Assembly (NCBI RefSeq): GCF_007559335.1
Contig: NZ_VMBG01000002.1
Coordinates: 434,001 to 498,000, forward strand
DNA: 64,000 bases
DNA from: Rariglobus hedericola
GTDB taxonomy: Bacteria; Verrucomicrobiota; Verrucomicrobiia; Opitutales; Opitutaceae
Direction: 5' to 3'
Below, piece after piece: positions 24,175 through 32,501 of the stretch; the stretch's first letter is position 1, and every line of letters begins with the position of its first letter. The translations under genes were made by a program, and so were the position numbers. Under the pieces are notes generated by a model. The model was given only the letters and a program-made list of their open reading frames with translations, did not search any database and was not told the origin of the DNA.

Positions 24175-27100
24175 GTGGCCCGCCCTGCCGACAATTCCCC
24201 GCCTGCCTTCCGCATCGACTTCCCCGCCGATCTGCCGATTAGCACGCGCGCGGCTGAGATCGTGGATCTGATCGCGGCCCATCAGGTGATCATTTTAGCG
24301 GGCGAAACCGGGTCGGGCAAAACCACGCAGATTCCCAAAATGTGCCTCGCCGCCGGGCGCGGCCAGCGGGGAGCCATCGCGTGCACGCAACCTCGCCGCG
24401 TTGCCGCGTTGTCGGTTTCGAAACGCGTGGCCGAGGAGCTCAACGTGGAGTGGGGCGGTCCCGTCGGTTGCAAAATCCGTTTCGACGACCGCACCAGCCG
24501 TAACACCGTCATCAAGTTCATGACCGACGGCATGCTCCTCGCCGAGGTGCAGAGCGACCCGATGCTGCGTAATTACGACACGGTCATCCTCGACGAAGCC
24601 CACGAGCGTTCACTCAACATCGATTTCCTCCTCGGTCACCTGCGCAACCTCCGCCACCAGCGGCCCGAGCTCAAAATCATCGTCACCTCCGCGACGATCG
24701 ATACCGAGGCCTTTTCCAAAGCCTTCGATGATGCTCCCGTCGTCCAGGTTTCCGGTCGCACCTATCCGGTCGAGGTCATCTATGCGCCGCTCGACGAATT
24801 CGGCAGCGATGCGGCTGAGGGCGACGAACGCTCCGCCAAATCCGAAGCGCTTCACTACATCGACGGCACGGTCGAGGCGGTGCAACGCATCGTGCGTGAG
24901 AGCGATTCGGGCGACATCCTCGTGTTCCTGCCGGCCGAGCGCGACATTCGCGAAACCACCGAGCTCCTTGAAGGCCGCCGTCTGCCGAATACCGAGATCG
25001 TTCCACTCTTCGGGCGTCTCTCGAACAGCGAGCAGCAGCGCGTCTTCGCCTCCTCGCAGCGCCGCAAACTGATTCTTGCGACCAACATCGCCGAGACGTC
25101 GCTCACGATTCCGGGCATTCGTTACGTCGTCGATACCGGCCTCGCGCGCATCAGTCGCTATTCGCCGCAAGCCCGCACGCGCCGTCTGCCCATCGAGGCT
25201 GTCGCGCAATCCAGCGCCGATCAACGCAAGGGTCGCGCCGGTCGCGTGTCCGACGGCGTCTGCATCCGCCTGTATTCAGAAAAAGACTTCAACGAGCGCC
25301 CGCGTTTCACCCAGCCGGAAATCCAGCGCGCCAACCTCGCCGACGTGATCCTGCGGATGAAGGCGTTCGGCCTCGGCGACATCGAACGCTTTCCGTTCAT
25401 CAACATGCCGGCGGCGAAATCCATCCGCGCCGGCTACGCGCTCCTCGAGGAAATTGGCGCGCTCGACGCCAACGCCAACGAAGCCGCGCGCCAGCTTACA
25501 CCGCTCGGTCGCGAACTGGCGCGCCTGCCGGTTGATCCGACCGTGGGCCGCATGATTTTGCAGGCGCGTGCTGAAAAAGCCGTGCGTGAGGTGCTCATCA
25601 TCGCTTCCGGCCTGAGCATTCAGGACCCGCGCGAGCGGCCGATGGAGGCCCGCGAAAAAGCCGACGCCGCGCACCGCCGTTTCAATCATCCTGATTCCGA
25701 TTTTCTCGCGCTGCTCAATATCTGGGACGCCTACCACGACCAGTTCGACCGCCTCTCGCAGGCGAAGCTGCGCCGGTTCTGCAAAGATCATTTTCTCAGC
25801 TACACGCGCATGCGCGAGTGGCGGGACGTGCATTCGCAGCTTCTCGACGTGATGGAGCAGCGGAAGGATTTTCAGTTCACCTCGGTTTACGACGGACTGC
25901 AGCCGGACAAAATCACCGATGACAAAACCGCGTTTGCCTCGCCCGGTTACCGTGCGATCCATCGCAGTATTCTCGCCGGTCTGCTCGGGAATATCGCGAC
26001 ACGCGACGATGAGAACGGCGGTTACAAGGCCACGCACGACCGTCGCGTGACGCTTTTCCCCGGCTCGGTGCTTGCGGTGCGCGACGAGAAAAAATCCCAC
26101 CCGAAGCGTGGTGACGACGCGCGTGGTAAAAAGGAAAACAAGACGCCGCGTTGGATCATGTCGGCCGAGATCATGGAGACCTCGCGACTCTTTGCTCGCA
26201 CGTCGGCGCGGCTTGATCCGCTCTGGGCGCTCGATCTGGGCGAGCACGTGGTGAAGGTCGCGCACAGCGAACCATTCTGGAACCAGGACGCCGGCCGCGT
26301 GATGGTGAAACAACGCACGCGCCTTTATGGACTCGAACTCGAATCGCGCGCAGTGAGCTACGGGAAAATAAATCCCGTGCACGCGACCGAGCTTTTTATC
26401 CGTGAAGGCTTGGTCAACGACGTGATCACGTGGCCCCTCGATTTCATCGCGCACAATCGAGGCGTGCGCGAAGACATTGAGAACCTGCTCACGCGCACGC
26501 GTGACAGCGGCTACCTCAATCTCGATGAAGGGATATACCGGTTCTACGCGTCACACCTGCTGCCGCAGACCGCCGACGATCCCGTCGTTTCGTCGGTCGC
26601 TGAACTTGTCGATCTGGTGCGCGAGCGCAAAGGCGCCGAGCCGCATTTTCTGGAATTGCAGCCGGACGACCTGCGCGATCCCGAGGAGTTGCAGGCCGAC
26701 ACCGAAGCCTACCCCGAGGCGATGCCCTTGCAGCAAAGCGCGCTGCCGCTCGCCTACGCCTACAAGCCCGGCCAGGCCGACGATGGCGTCACGCTCGACG
26801 TGCCCGTGCGCACGGCTGCGGACCTCACGCCGGCCGCGCTCGATTGGGCGGTGCCCGGTCACCTCGCCGCGAAAGTAGAACATTATCTGCGCGCGCTGCC
26901 GAAGGAACTGAGACGTGATTTTGTGCCGCTGGGCGATGCGGCGCGTCAGTTGGCGAAGGCGGCGGCGCAACATTCGCGGCTCACTGCGCAACGTGAAACG
27001 CTGCCCGAGGCGCTGGCGACGTTGATTGGCGAACGGTTGAAACTGAAACTCGATGCGAGCGTGTTCGCCGAGGATCGTCCGCTGCCCGATCACCTTCGCG

Positions 27101-28188
27101 TGCGCGTGCGGGTGGTCGATGATGAAGGCCGGGAAATCTGCGCGAGCCGCGAGTTGCCCGAGATTGCGACGGCCATAGCGGCGCATCATCGCGAAGCCAG
27201 TGTAAGCGTATCGCGTGAAGATCCCGAGGCCTGGCGACGGGCGCGTGCGAAGCACGAGATGAACGAACAGACTGAATGGAAGTTTGGCGATGTGCCGGCG
27301 CGTGTGCACGTCTGCGATCTGTCGGGCGTGGCGGTGTATGCCTTCCCCGGATTAAAGAATGGTCCGGGTGGCGGCGTGTTGTTGCGACTTTTTAAAACGC
27401 CCGAGGAAGCCGCGGCTTCAACTGCGCCGGCGCTCGAACGTATGATGGAGTGGCAGCTCACCCATCAACTCGCATGTCTGCACAAAGACCTGAAGCAACT
27501 GCGCGAACTGGGTGCGCTCCTCGCGACGCTGGGCACGACTGATACGTTGCGTGAACACGCTTACATCGCGGTGAGCCGCTGGTTGTTGTCGGCGGACCGC
27601 GTGAAACATCTCACGGCCTCCGCGTTTGCCGCCGCCGTGATGAAGGCGAAAAACGATCTGCAAGGCCTCGTGCCGCGTCTGGTCGATTTGCTGCGTGAAG
27701 TTCTCGCGCTACGGCAGACGCTGCTGGTGCATCCGAATCCGTATCGCGGCCAAGGTCCTGAACTCACCGTGCTGGTGCCGGCAGATTTTCTGAGGGTGAC
27801 GCCGTATGAACGGCTCGCGCATTTTCCGCGTTATTTGAAGGCGATGAAGATTCGCGCTGATCGTTGGAAGCAAGGTCAGGTCAAGGACAGCGAGCGCATG
27901 AAACAGCTCGCGCCGTTTATTAACGTGCCGGAGTTGCGCTGGCAGGTGGAAGAGTTGCGCGTGAGTTTGTTCGCTCAGGAACTCGGCACGGCCGAGCCGG
28001 TGTCGGTGCAGAAACTGGAACGCGCCGTCGCTGAATTAAAACAAGGTGGCAAATCGCCGGCCGCCGCACCCGTGGCCGAGACGCCGGTGGCCAAGCCGCG
28101 TGAATCCACGCCGTTGCCCGTGACGACGACCAAGCCGAAGTCTCCGCTGAAGAGCTTCGGATCGCTCGACGCGTTGTTCAGGAAGTAA
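24175..28188 (+). CDS. hrpA: DEAH-box ATP-dependent RNA helicase HrpA
   Basis: 1337 residues, close to E. coli HrpA (1300). Helicase core: motif I GETGSGKTTQIPK (about 42), Ia TQPRRVAALSVSKRVAEE, II DEAH (140-143), III SAT (about 172), IV region DILVFLPAERDIRETTELL, V TNIAETSLTIPGI, VI QRKGRAGRVSDG (about 351). OB-fold and DUF3418 regions follow, containing AGLLGNIATRDDENGGYKAT and FARTSARLDPLW. The C-terminal 60 residues are low-complexity (Ala/Pro/Lys). Linked in other bacteria to mRNA processing and rescue of stalled ribosomes. The start is a GTG; no in-frame ATG lies upstream. Its 3' end overlaps the convergent ABC gene by 11 bases. Confidence 0.95.
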   Translation: MARPADNSPPAFRIDFPADLPISTRAAEIVDLIAAHQVIILAGETGSGKTTQIPKMCLAAGRGQRGAIACTQPRRVAALSVSKRVAEELNVEWGGPVGCKIRFDDRTSRNTVIKFMTDGMLLAEVQSDPMLRNYDTVILDEAHERSLNIDFLLGHLRNLRHQRPELKIIVTSATIDTEAFSKAFDDAPVVQVSGRTYPVEVIYAPLDEFGSDAAEGDERSAKSEALHYIDGTVEAVQRIVRESDSGDILVFLPAERDIRETTELLEGRRLPNTEIVPLFGRLSNSEQQRVFASSQRRKLILATNIAETSLTIPGIRYVVDTGLARISRYSPQARTRRLPIEAVAQSSADQRKGRAGRVSDGVCIRLYSEKDFNERPRFTQPEIQRANLADVILRMKAFGLGDIERFPFINMPAAKSIRAGYALLEEIGALDANANEAARQLTPLGRELARLPVDPTVGRMILQARAEKAVREVLIIASGLSIQDPRERPMEAREKADAAHRRFNHPDSDFLALLNIWDAYHDQFDRLSQAKLRRFCKDHFLSYTRMREWRDVHSQLLDVMEQRKDFQFTSVYDGLQPDKITDDKTAFASPGYRAIHRSILAGLLGNIATRDDENGGYKATHDRRVTLFPGSVLAVRDEKKSHPKRGDDARGKKENKTPRWIMSAEIMETSRLFARTSARLDPLWALDLGEHVVKVAHSEPFWNQDAGRVMVKQRTRLYGLELESRAVSYGKINPVHATELFIREGLVNDVITWPLDFIAHNRGVREDIENLLTRTRDSGYLNLDEGIYRFYASHLLPQTADDPVVSSVAELVDLVRERKGAEPHFLELQPDDLRDPEELQADTEAYPEAMPLQQSALPLAYAYKPGQADDGVTLDVPVRTAADLTPAALDWAVPGHLAAKVEHYLRALPKELRRDFVPLGDAARQLAKAAAQHSRLTAQRETLPEALATLIGERLKLKLDASVFAEDRPLPDHLRVRVRVVDDEGREICASRELPEIATAIAAHHREASVSVSREDPEAWRRARAKHEMNEQTEWKFGDVPARVHVCDLSGVAVYAFPGLKNGPGGGVLLRLFKTPEEAAASTAPALERMMEWQLTHQLACLHKDLKQLRELGALLATLGTTDTLREHAYIAVSRWLLSADRVKHLTASAFAAAVMKAKNDLQGLVPRLVDLLREVLALRQTLLVHPNPYRGQGPELTVLVPADFLRVTPYERLAHFPRYLKAMKIRADRWKQGQVKDSERMKQLAPFINVPELRWQVEELRVSLFAQELGTAEPVSVQKLERAVAELKQGGKSPAAAPVAETPVAKPRESTPLPVTTTKPKSPLKSFGSLDALFRK

Positions 28189-28996
28189 ACGAGGCACCGT
28201 GCTCGCGCGCCGGCAGGCGCAGATGCAGCCGGTGATCGCGATGGCCGAGGAGCACCGGCGTGCCGAAAATCGTGGAGAGATTTTTTGAGGTGAGCGTGGT
28301 GCGGCGCGCTCCGCTCGCGGCGACGCGGCCGGCCTTGAGCAACAACGCGTGCGTGAAAGCCGGAGTGATTTCTTCGACGTGGTGCGTGACGAGCACGAGC
28401 GTCGGAGCCTTGGGCTGGCGGGCGAGCGCGTCGATGAAGTGCAAAAATTGTTCACGCGCGACGGGGTCGAGGCCCGAGCATGGCTCGTCGAGGATGAGCA
28501 GCTTGGGTTTCGCCATGAGTGCTCGGGCGATGAGGATGCGCTGGCGTTCACCTTGTGAAAGTTGTCCCCAGAGCCGCGTGGCGAGTTTGCCCGCGCCGGT
28601 GAAGCGCAACAACCGCATGCCGGCGCGGTGATCGGCCGGAGTGATTTTCATCCACAGGTCGAGCTGCGCGTATTTGCCGCTGATGACGGTCTCGAGCGCG
28701 GGTTCGTCGGGCGGCACGCTGGCTTGGAGTGCGCTGGTAACGAGACCGACTTGCAGGCGCAGGTCGCGCCAGTCGCTTTGGCCGTAGTGTTCGCCGAGCA
28801 GTTCGATTTCGCCGGAGCTCGGCGTGAGGTAACCGGTAAGCGCTTTGAGCAGCGACGTCTTGCCGCAACCATTGGGGCCTAGGATCGCCCAGTGTTCGCC
28901 GCGCTCCACGCGCCAGTCGATGGAGCTGAGCAACGTCGTGCGGTCGCGCAGGATGGAAAGTTTTCGGATGTCCAGAAGAGGTGCCGGCATACGCAT
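28178..28996 (-). CDS. Stand-alone ABC transporter ATP-binding protein
   Basis: About 272 residues from the ATG at 28996 (28990 equally possible). One full ABC domain: Walker A GPNGCGKTS (about 42), Q-loop region near LRLQVGLVTSAL, signature LSQGERQR, Walker B LLILDEPCSGLDP, and switch His in VLVTHHVEEI. The sequence is most like ModF/YlmA-type single ATPases, where VTHHVEEI is typical. No permease or binding protein gene adjoins it, so the substrate and even a transport role are unclear. The 3' end overlaps the end of hrpA on the other strand. Confidence 0.85.
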   Translation of the reverse strand: MRMPAPLLDIRKLSILRDRTTLLSSIDWRVERGEHWAILGPNGCGKTSLLKALTGYLTPSSGEIELLGEHYGQSDWRDLRLQVGLVTSALQASVPPDEPALETVISGKYAQLDLWMKITPADHRAGMRLLRFTGAGKLATRLWGQLSQGERQRILIARALMAKPKLLILDEPCSGLDPVAREQFLHFIDALARQPKAPTLVLVTHHVEEITPAFTHALLLKAGRVAASGARRTTLTSKNLSTIFGTPVLLGHRDHRLHLRLPAREHGASFTS

Positions 28997-29120
28997 GCAG
29001 ACTGATTCGTCACGCACGCGGGTCAAATCGTGCGGCGTTTTTGCAAAGATCAGGAAACAACGGCCTTTCCTTTTGCGTCAGAGAGTTGGTCTGAAAAAAG
29101 CTCACAGGACACTCATTCGT

Positions 29121-30605
29121 ATGCGTAAAATTTTTCTTCTGCTCGCCGTGGCCGTTTCCGTGCCGGCTTCCTGGGCGCGTCCTTTCTCGCTGGTCGTTTA
29201 TAACGTCGAGAATCTTTTCGATGCCGATGGCGTCGCGGTTTACGACGACTACCAGCCGTCCAAATACACGCCCGCGCACCTCACCACGAAGCTCACCAAT
29301 ATCACGCAGGTGCTCTCCAAGGTCGATAAAGGCGTCGGTCCCGACATCATTCTGTTTAACGAAATCGAGGCCGACCAGACGCCCAACAGCACCGTGAGTG
29401 ACGTGCCCAAGTGGCTCGAAAAATACGACAAGCAAAAGTTCTCCGAGCTGCTCGCCCAATCTCCGTTGCCCGCCGAACTCGCAGGCGTGCCGTCCGAAGT
29501 GTGGCTGCAAAAGGCGCTCTACGATGGCGGCCTGCGCGGCTACAATGTCGTCAGTGGTGACGACAAGTCCGGCTCGATCGCGATCAAGTGCGTGATCTTT
29601 TCCCGCTTCCCCGTGAAGCGTATGCGGCTGCATCCGACGCAAAGCGCGCGCCCGATCGTGGAGGCCGAACTCGATGTCGAAGGTTACCCGCTCTATGTGT
29701 TCAACAACCATTGGAAATCCGGCGCGGGCGATCCGAAGACCGAGACCGACCGTCGCGCCAATGCGAAGACTCTGCGCACGCGACTCGATGAGATTCTCGC
29801 GACCGACCCGAATGCCGACATCATCATCGGTGGAGATCTGAACTCCCAATACAACCAGAAGAAGCGTTACCGCGATATGAAGGAGACGGGCATCAACGAT
29901 ATCCTGGGCTCGCAGGGCAACGAACTCGCCATCCGCGGCAAGGACCGTGATCTCTACAACCTCTGGTTCGAGCTTCCGTCCGATGCACGCGGCAGCGACG
30001 TGTTCAAGGGCGAGTGGGGCACGCTCGTTCACATCATTCTTTCGCGCGGCCTCTACGACATGCGCGGCGTGCAATACGAGGATGGCAGCTTCGCGGTGAT
30101 GAAGATCGCCGGCCTGAATGCCGATTCACTCGGACTGCCCAATCGCTGGAAACCGTTTTCCGCAACGGGCAGCGGCTTCTCCGATCACTTCCCGCTTTAT
30201 GCGCGGTTCCGAACGGTGCCCGACAACCGCACCGACCGCTGGATGCCGCTCACCAAGCCCAGCACGGATGAAGTCAGCAACACGGTCGCGGTGGATTACG
30301 CGCGCGTAGATCTCTTCAAAACCGCGCTCAAGCCCGCCGAGTTGCCCAAGGATGCCGACATGCGCGATGGCACTTACACGGGGAAGATTTTCTATATCTC
30401 CGCCAAGAGCTACACCAACGACAAAGGACACGTGAAGGTGAAGGTGAACGGCCAGGAATACGACGTCTTCAGCCATACGAAAGAGATTCGCGATGATCTC
30501 CGCGAGCAGGCGCGTGAGGGGAAGACACTGCAATTCTACGGTGAACTCGGCACGTTTAAGGGTGCTTGGCAGTTCGTCGTGCAGGGCAAAGAGTGGGTGA
30601 AATGA
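29121..30605 (+). CDS. Secreted endonuclease/exonuclease/phosphatase-family protein
   Basis: 494 residues from the ATG at 29121, which begins a signal peptide (KIFLLLAVAVSVPASWA). The EEP fold follows: FSLVVYNVENLFDADG (Asn at start), ILFNEIEADQTP (metal Glu), FNNHWKSGAG (catalytic His), DIIIGGDLNSQYN (Asp and Asn), and GSGFSDHFPLYARF (final Asp-His). All catalytic positions are present, so a phosphodiesterase or nuclease acting outside the cytoplasm is likely. After about residue 390 there is an extra C-terminal domain (TYTGKIFYISAKSYTND...) that may be an OB-like beta barrel. The ArsC-like gene overlaps its stop (ATGA). Confidence 0.85.
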   Translation: MRKIFLLLAVAVSVPASWARPFSLVVYNVENLFDADGVAVYDDYQPSKYTPAHLTTKLTNITQVLSKVDKGVGPDIILFNEIEADQTPNSTVSDVPKWLEKYDKQKFSELLAQSPLPAELAGVPSEVWLQKALYDGGLRGYNVVSGDDKSGSIAIKCVIFSRFPVKRMRLHPTQSARPIVEAELDVEGYPLYVFNNHWKSGAGDPKTETDRRANAKTLRTRLDEILATDPNADIIIGGDLNSQYNQKKRYRDMKETGINDILGSQGNELAIRGKDRDLYNLWFELPSDARGSDVFKGEWGTLVHIILSRGLYDMRGVQYEDGSFAVMKIAGLNADSLGLPNRWKPFSATGSGFSDHFPLYARFRTVPDNRTDRWMPLTKPSTDEVSNTVAVDYARVDLFKTALKPAELPKDADMRDGTYTGKIFYISAKSYTNDKGHVKVKVNGQEYDVFSHTKEIRDDLREQAREGKTLQFYGELGTFKGAWQFVVQGKEWVK

Positions 30606-30985
30606 GCGGACCGCTGACCGTCTACACCTACGCCAACTGTGATACCTGCCGCCGCGCCGTGAAGTGGCTGCGCGCCCAGAAAATCGACTTCACCGAGAAA
30701 CCCATTCGCGAGACGCCGCCCACGAAAGCCGAGTTGCACACGATGCTCGCGCGTCTCGGTGGTGCGGGGTCGTTGCGAAAGTTGTTCAACACATCCGGCG
30801 TCGATTATCGTGCGCAGAAACTCGGCGAAAAACTTCCCGCGATGACCGAGGCCGATGCGATCGCGTTGCTCGCAGGCAACGGCAACCTCGTGAAGCGCCC
30901 GTTCGCGCTGGGTGCCGGCACGGGTGCGAGTGGCGTGGGGTTGGTCGGTTTCGATGAAGCGACGTGGTCGGCCGCGTTGAGCTGA
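30602..30985 (+). CDS. ArsC/Spx-family thioredoxin-fold protein
   Basis: 127 residues, starting at an ATG overlapping the previous stop. The family N-terminus is clear: TVYTYANCDTCRRAVKWLRA with a CxxC (Cys13/Cys16 approx.), then DFTEKPIRETPPTKAEL, LRKLFNTSGVDYR (typical ArsC LFNTxG) and LVKRPFALG with the RP pair before the last strand. This is the yfgD/arsenate reductase-like group that often lacks proven arsenate activity; a redox or Spx-like role is equally possible. Translationally coupled to the secreted EEP gene. No ars operon genes nearby. Confidence 0.85.
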   Translation: MSGPLTVYTYANCDTCRRAVKWLRAQKIDFTEKPIRETPPTKAELHTMLARLGGAGSLRKLFNTSGVDYRAQKLGEKLPAMTEADAIALLAGNGNLVKRPFALGAGTGASGVGLVGFDEATWSAALS

Positions 30986-31074
30986 AGTGTGTCGTGGAGG
31001 GGCGGACTGGAGGCTTTAGCTTTTCGTTTTCCGTTCGTTGACTCCCGGCGGGTTTTTCCTGCACATTCCCTCGC

Positions 31075-31338
31075 GTGACTGCTCCCGTATCCACACCGCT
31101 GCAAAAAACCGTCCGTTGGCTCGCTACTTATGCGAACTTTCCGGGGACGCGTCTGGCTAACCGCGCGGAACTGCTGCTGCTGATCACCACCGCCGCCGAG
31201 CAGGAGCAAGTGGCCCTGCAACGCTCCCCGCGCTTTCTCGTGGAGAGCAACAACATCGCTGCGGATGCATCGCTCCGGGCTTACAACATGAACCGTTCGC
31301 TTGCTCATTATGTGAGCAACAACGCGCAGAAAACCTGA
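31075..31338 (+). CDS. Small hypothetical protein, 87 residues
   Basis: Begins with a GTG at 31075. Rich in Ala, Leu and Asn with helix-forming sequence (ANRAELLLLITTAAEQEQVALQ; LRAYNMNRSLAHYVSNN). No signal peptide, metal site or known motif recognised. A promoter-like pair, TTGACT (31038) and CACATT (31062), ends seven bases before the GTG, so the message may have almost no leader. The codon usage resembles that of the neighbours. Function unknown. Confidence 0.6.
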   Translation: MTAPVSTPLQKTVRWLATYANFPGTRLANRAELLLLITTAAEQEQVALQRSPRFLVESNNIAADASLRAYNMNRSLAHYVSNNAQKT

Positions 31339-31386
31339 GGTCACGGCTTCGCCGCTGGATCGAAGGATTAGAAACTGGGCTTGTTT

Positions 31387-31406
31387 ACTAGGGTAAAAAC
31401 CCTAGT
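31387..31406. promoter_or_regulatory. Perfect inverted repeat just upstream of the DUF4097-like gene
   Basis: Arms ACTAGGGT (31387-31394) and ACCCTAGT (31399-31406) around AAAA, ending eight bases before the start codon. TTGTTT (31381) directly precedes it and could be a -35 box, which would place the repeat in the promoter spacer. A related repeat precedes the CHASE2 cyclase gene. Likely an operator, or a leader hairpin. Confidence 0.6.
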
Positions 31407-31414
31407 TCATAGAA

Positions 31415-32413
31415 ATGCCTCGGGCCCTTTCATACGTATTTGCGATTAGTTGTGCCCTGCTCTCGGTTCCGGTTTTCGCGCTGGTGGAACGCCGTGTTGA
31501 GCGTCGTTTTGACGTTCCGGCGTCCAACGTGGCGCTAAAAATCGATACGTTTAGCGGCTCAGTGCGGATCGAAGCGTCGGATGGCAACACGATCGAAGTC
31601 GTGGTGGTGCAGTCGGCCGACGTGACGACCGAAGCAGCCATGGACGACCGCCTCGCCGCGCTGGATCTCGTGATGACCCAGCAGGACGGCACGGTGATGT
31701 TGACCGCCGATTATCGGAAATACGCGGTGTTCTCCTGGAAAAGTTGGCCGCCGGTGGCGTTGAGTTACGAAATCAAAGTGCCGCGTCGCTGTGACGTGCA
31801 GGTGTTCGCACGCGAAGGCAGTATTGTGGTCGGATCCCTTCAAGGCCGTGTCGTGCTGGGCAACGAAGCCGGCGGTATTTTTACCCGTGATATTGATGGT
31901 CCGGTGACCGCGCGCAGCAAAAGCGGTGAAATCGCCATCACGGCGGCGACCGGCGCGATCGATGCGAGCACTGCCTCTGGAAACATCACGGTGGGGCGGG
32001 CCGGTTCGTCGACGCGGCTCTCCAGTGATGGCGGTTATATCGAACTTCAACAGGCCTCCGGCGAAGTGAAGATCAGCGGCAACGGCTCTGATGCCAAGGT
32101 GGGCTTTACCACACCGATCGCGTATCCGGTCGACATCGCGGTTTCGGGAGGCTCGATCATGCTGGTCGTGGAATCGGGTGGTGCGGCCACGTTTGATCTG
32201 CGCTCCTCGATGTTTGGCAAAGTCTCGGTCCGCGGCGCGATTCCGCTCAAAGTCACTGCCGGCAAACCCGGTCGCTCGAAATTACAAGCGACGTTGAATG
32301 GCGGCGGGCCGGTCATCATGGCGCGGGCCAGCGGCGGCAGCGTGGTGCTGCGAGGAGTGGAGCCGCTTCCCGAAGCGCGCGCGGAAAATCCCAACGGCTC
32401 CGTCGGACCGTGA
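31415..32413 (+). CDS. Exported DUF4097-like beta-helical protein
   Basis: 332 residues with a signal peptide (YVFAISCALLSVPVFA). The mature part is beta-rich with repeated short strands: VRIEASDGNTIEVVVVQSAD, REGSIVVGSLQGRVVLGNE, AGGIFTRDIDGPVTARSKSG, EIAITAATGAIDASTASGN. These repeats of the type 'SGNITVGxxxG' are characteristic of the DUF4097 putative-adhesin family, whose biochemical role is unknown. It is preceded by a striking inverted repeat that probably regulates it. The neighbours give no further hint. Confidence 0.7.
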   Translation: MPRALSYVFAISCALLSVPVFALVERRVERRFDVPASNVALKIDTFSGSVRIEASDGNTIEVVVVQSADVTTEAAMDDRLAALDLVMTQQDGTVMLTADYRKYAVFSWKSWPPVALSYEIKVPRRCDVQVFAREGSIVVGSLQGRVVLGNEAGGIFTRDIDGPVTARSKSGEIAITAATGAIDASTASGNITVGRAGSSTRLSSDGGYIELQQASGEVKISGNGSDAKVGFTTPIAYPVDIAVSGGSIMLVVESGGAATFDLRSSMFGKVSVRGAIPLKVTAGKPGRSKLQATLNGGGPVIMARASGGSVVLRGVEPLPEARAENPNGSVGP

Positions 32414-32501
32414 AGTCGTGCATTGAGGTCGGGCGGGTGTGCGGTGCGTGATTCTTCGTCGCGTGGGTTGACCGGTGCGCTTGCATGGAAAATCTTCCTG
32501 C

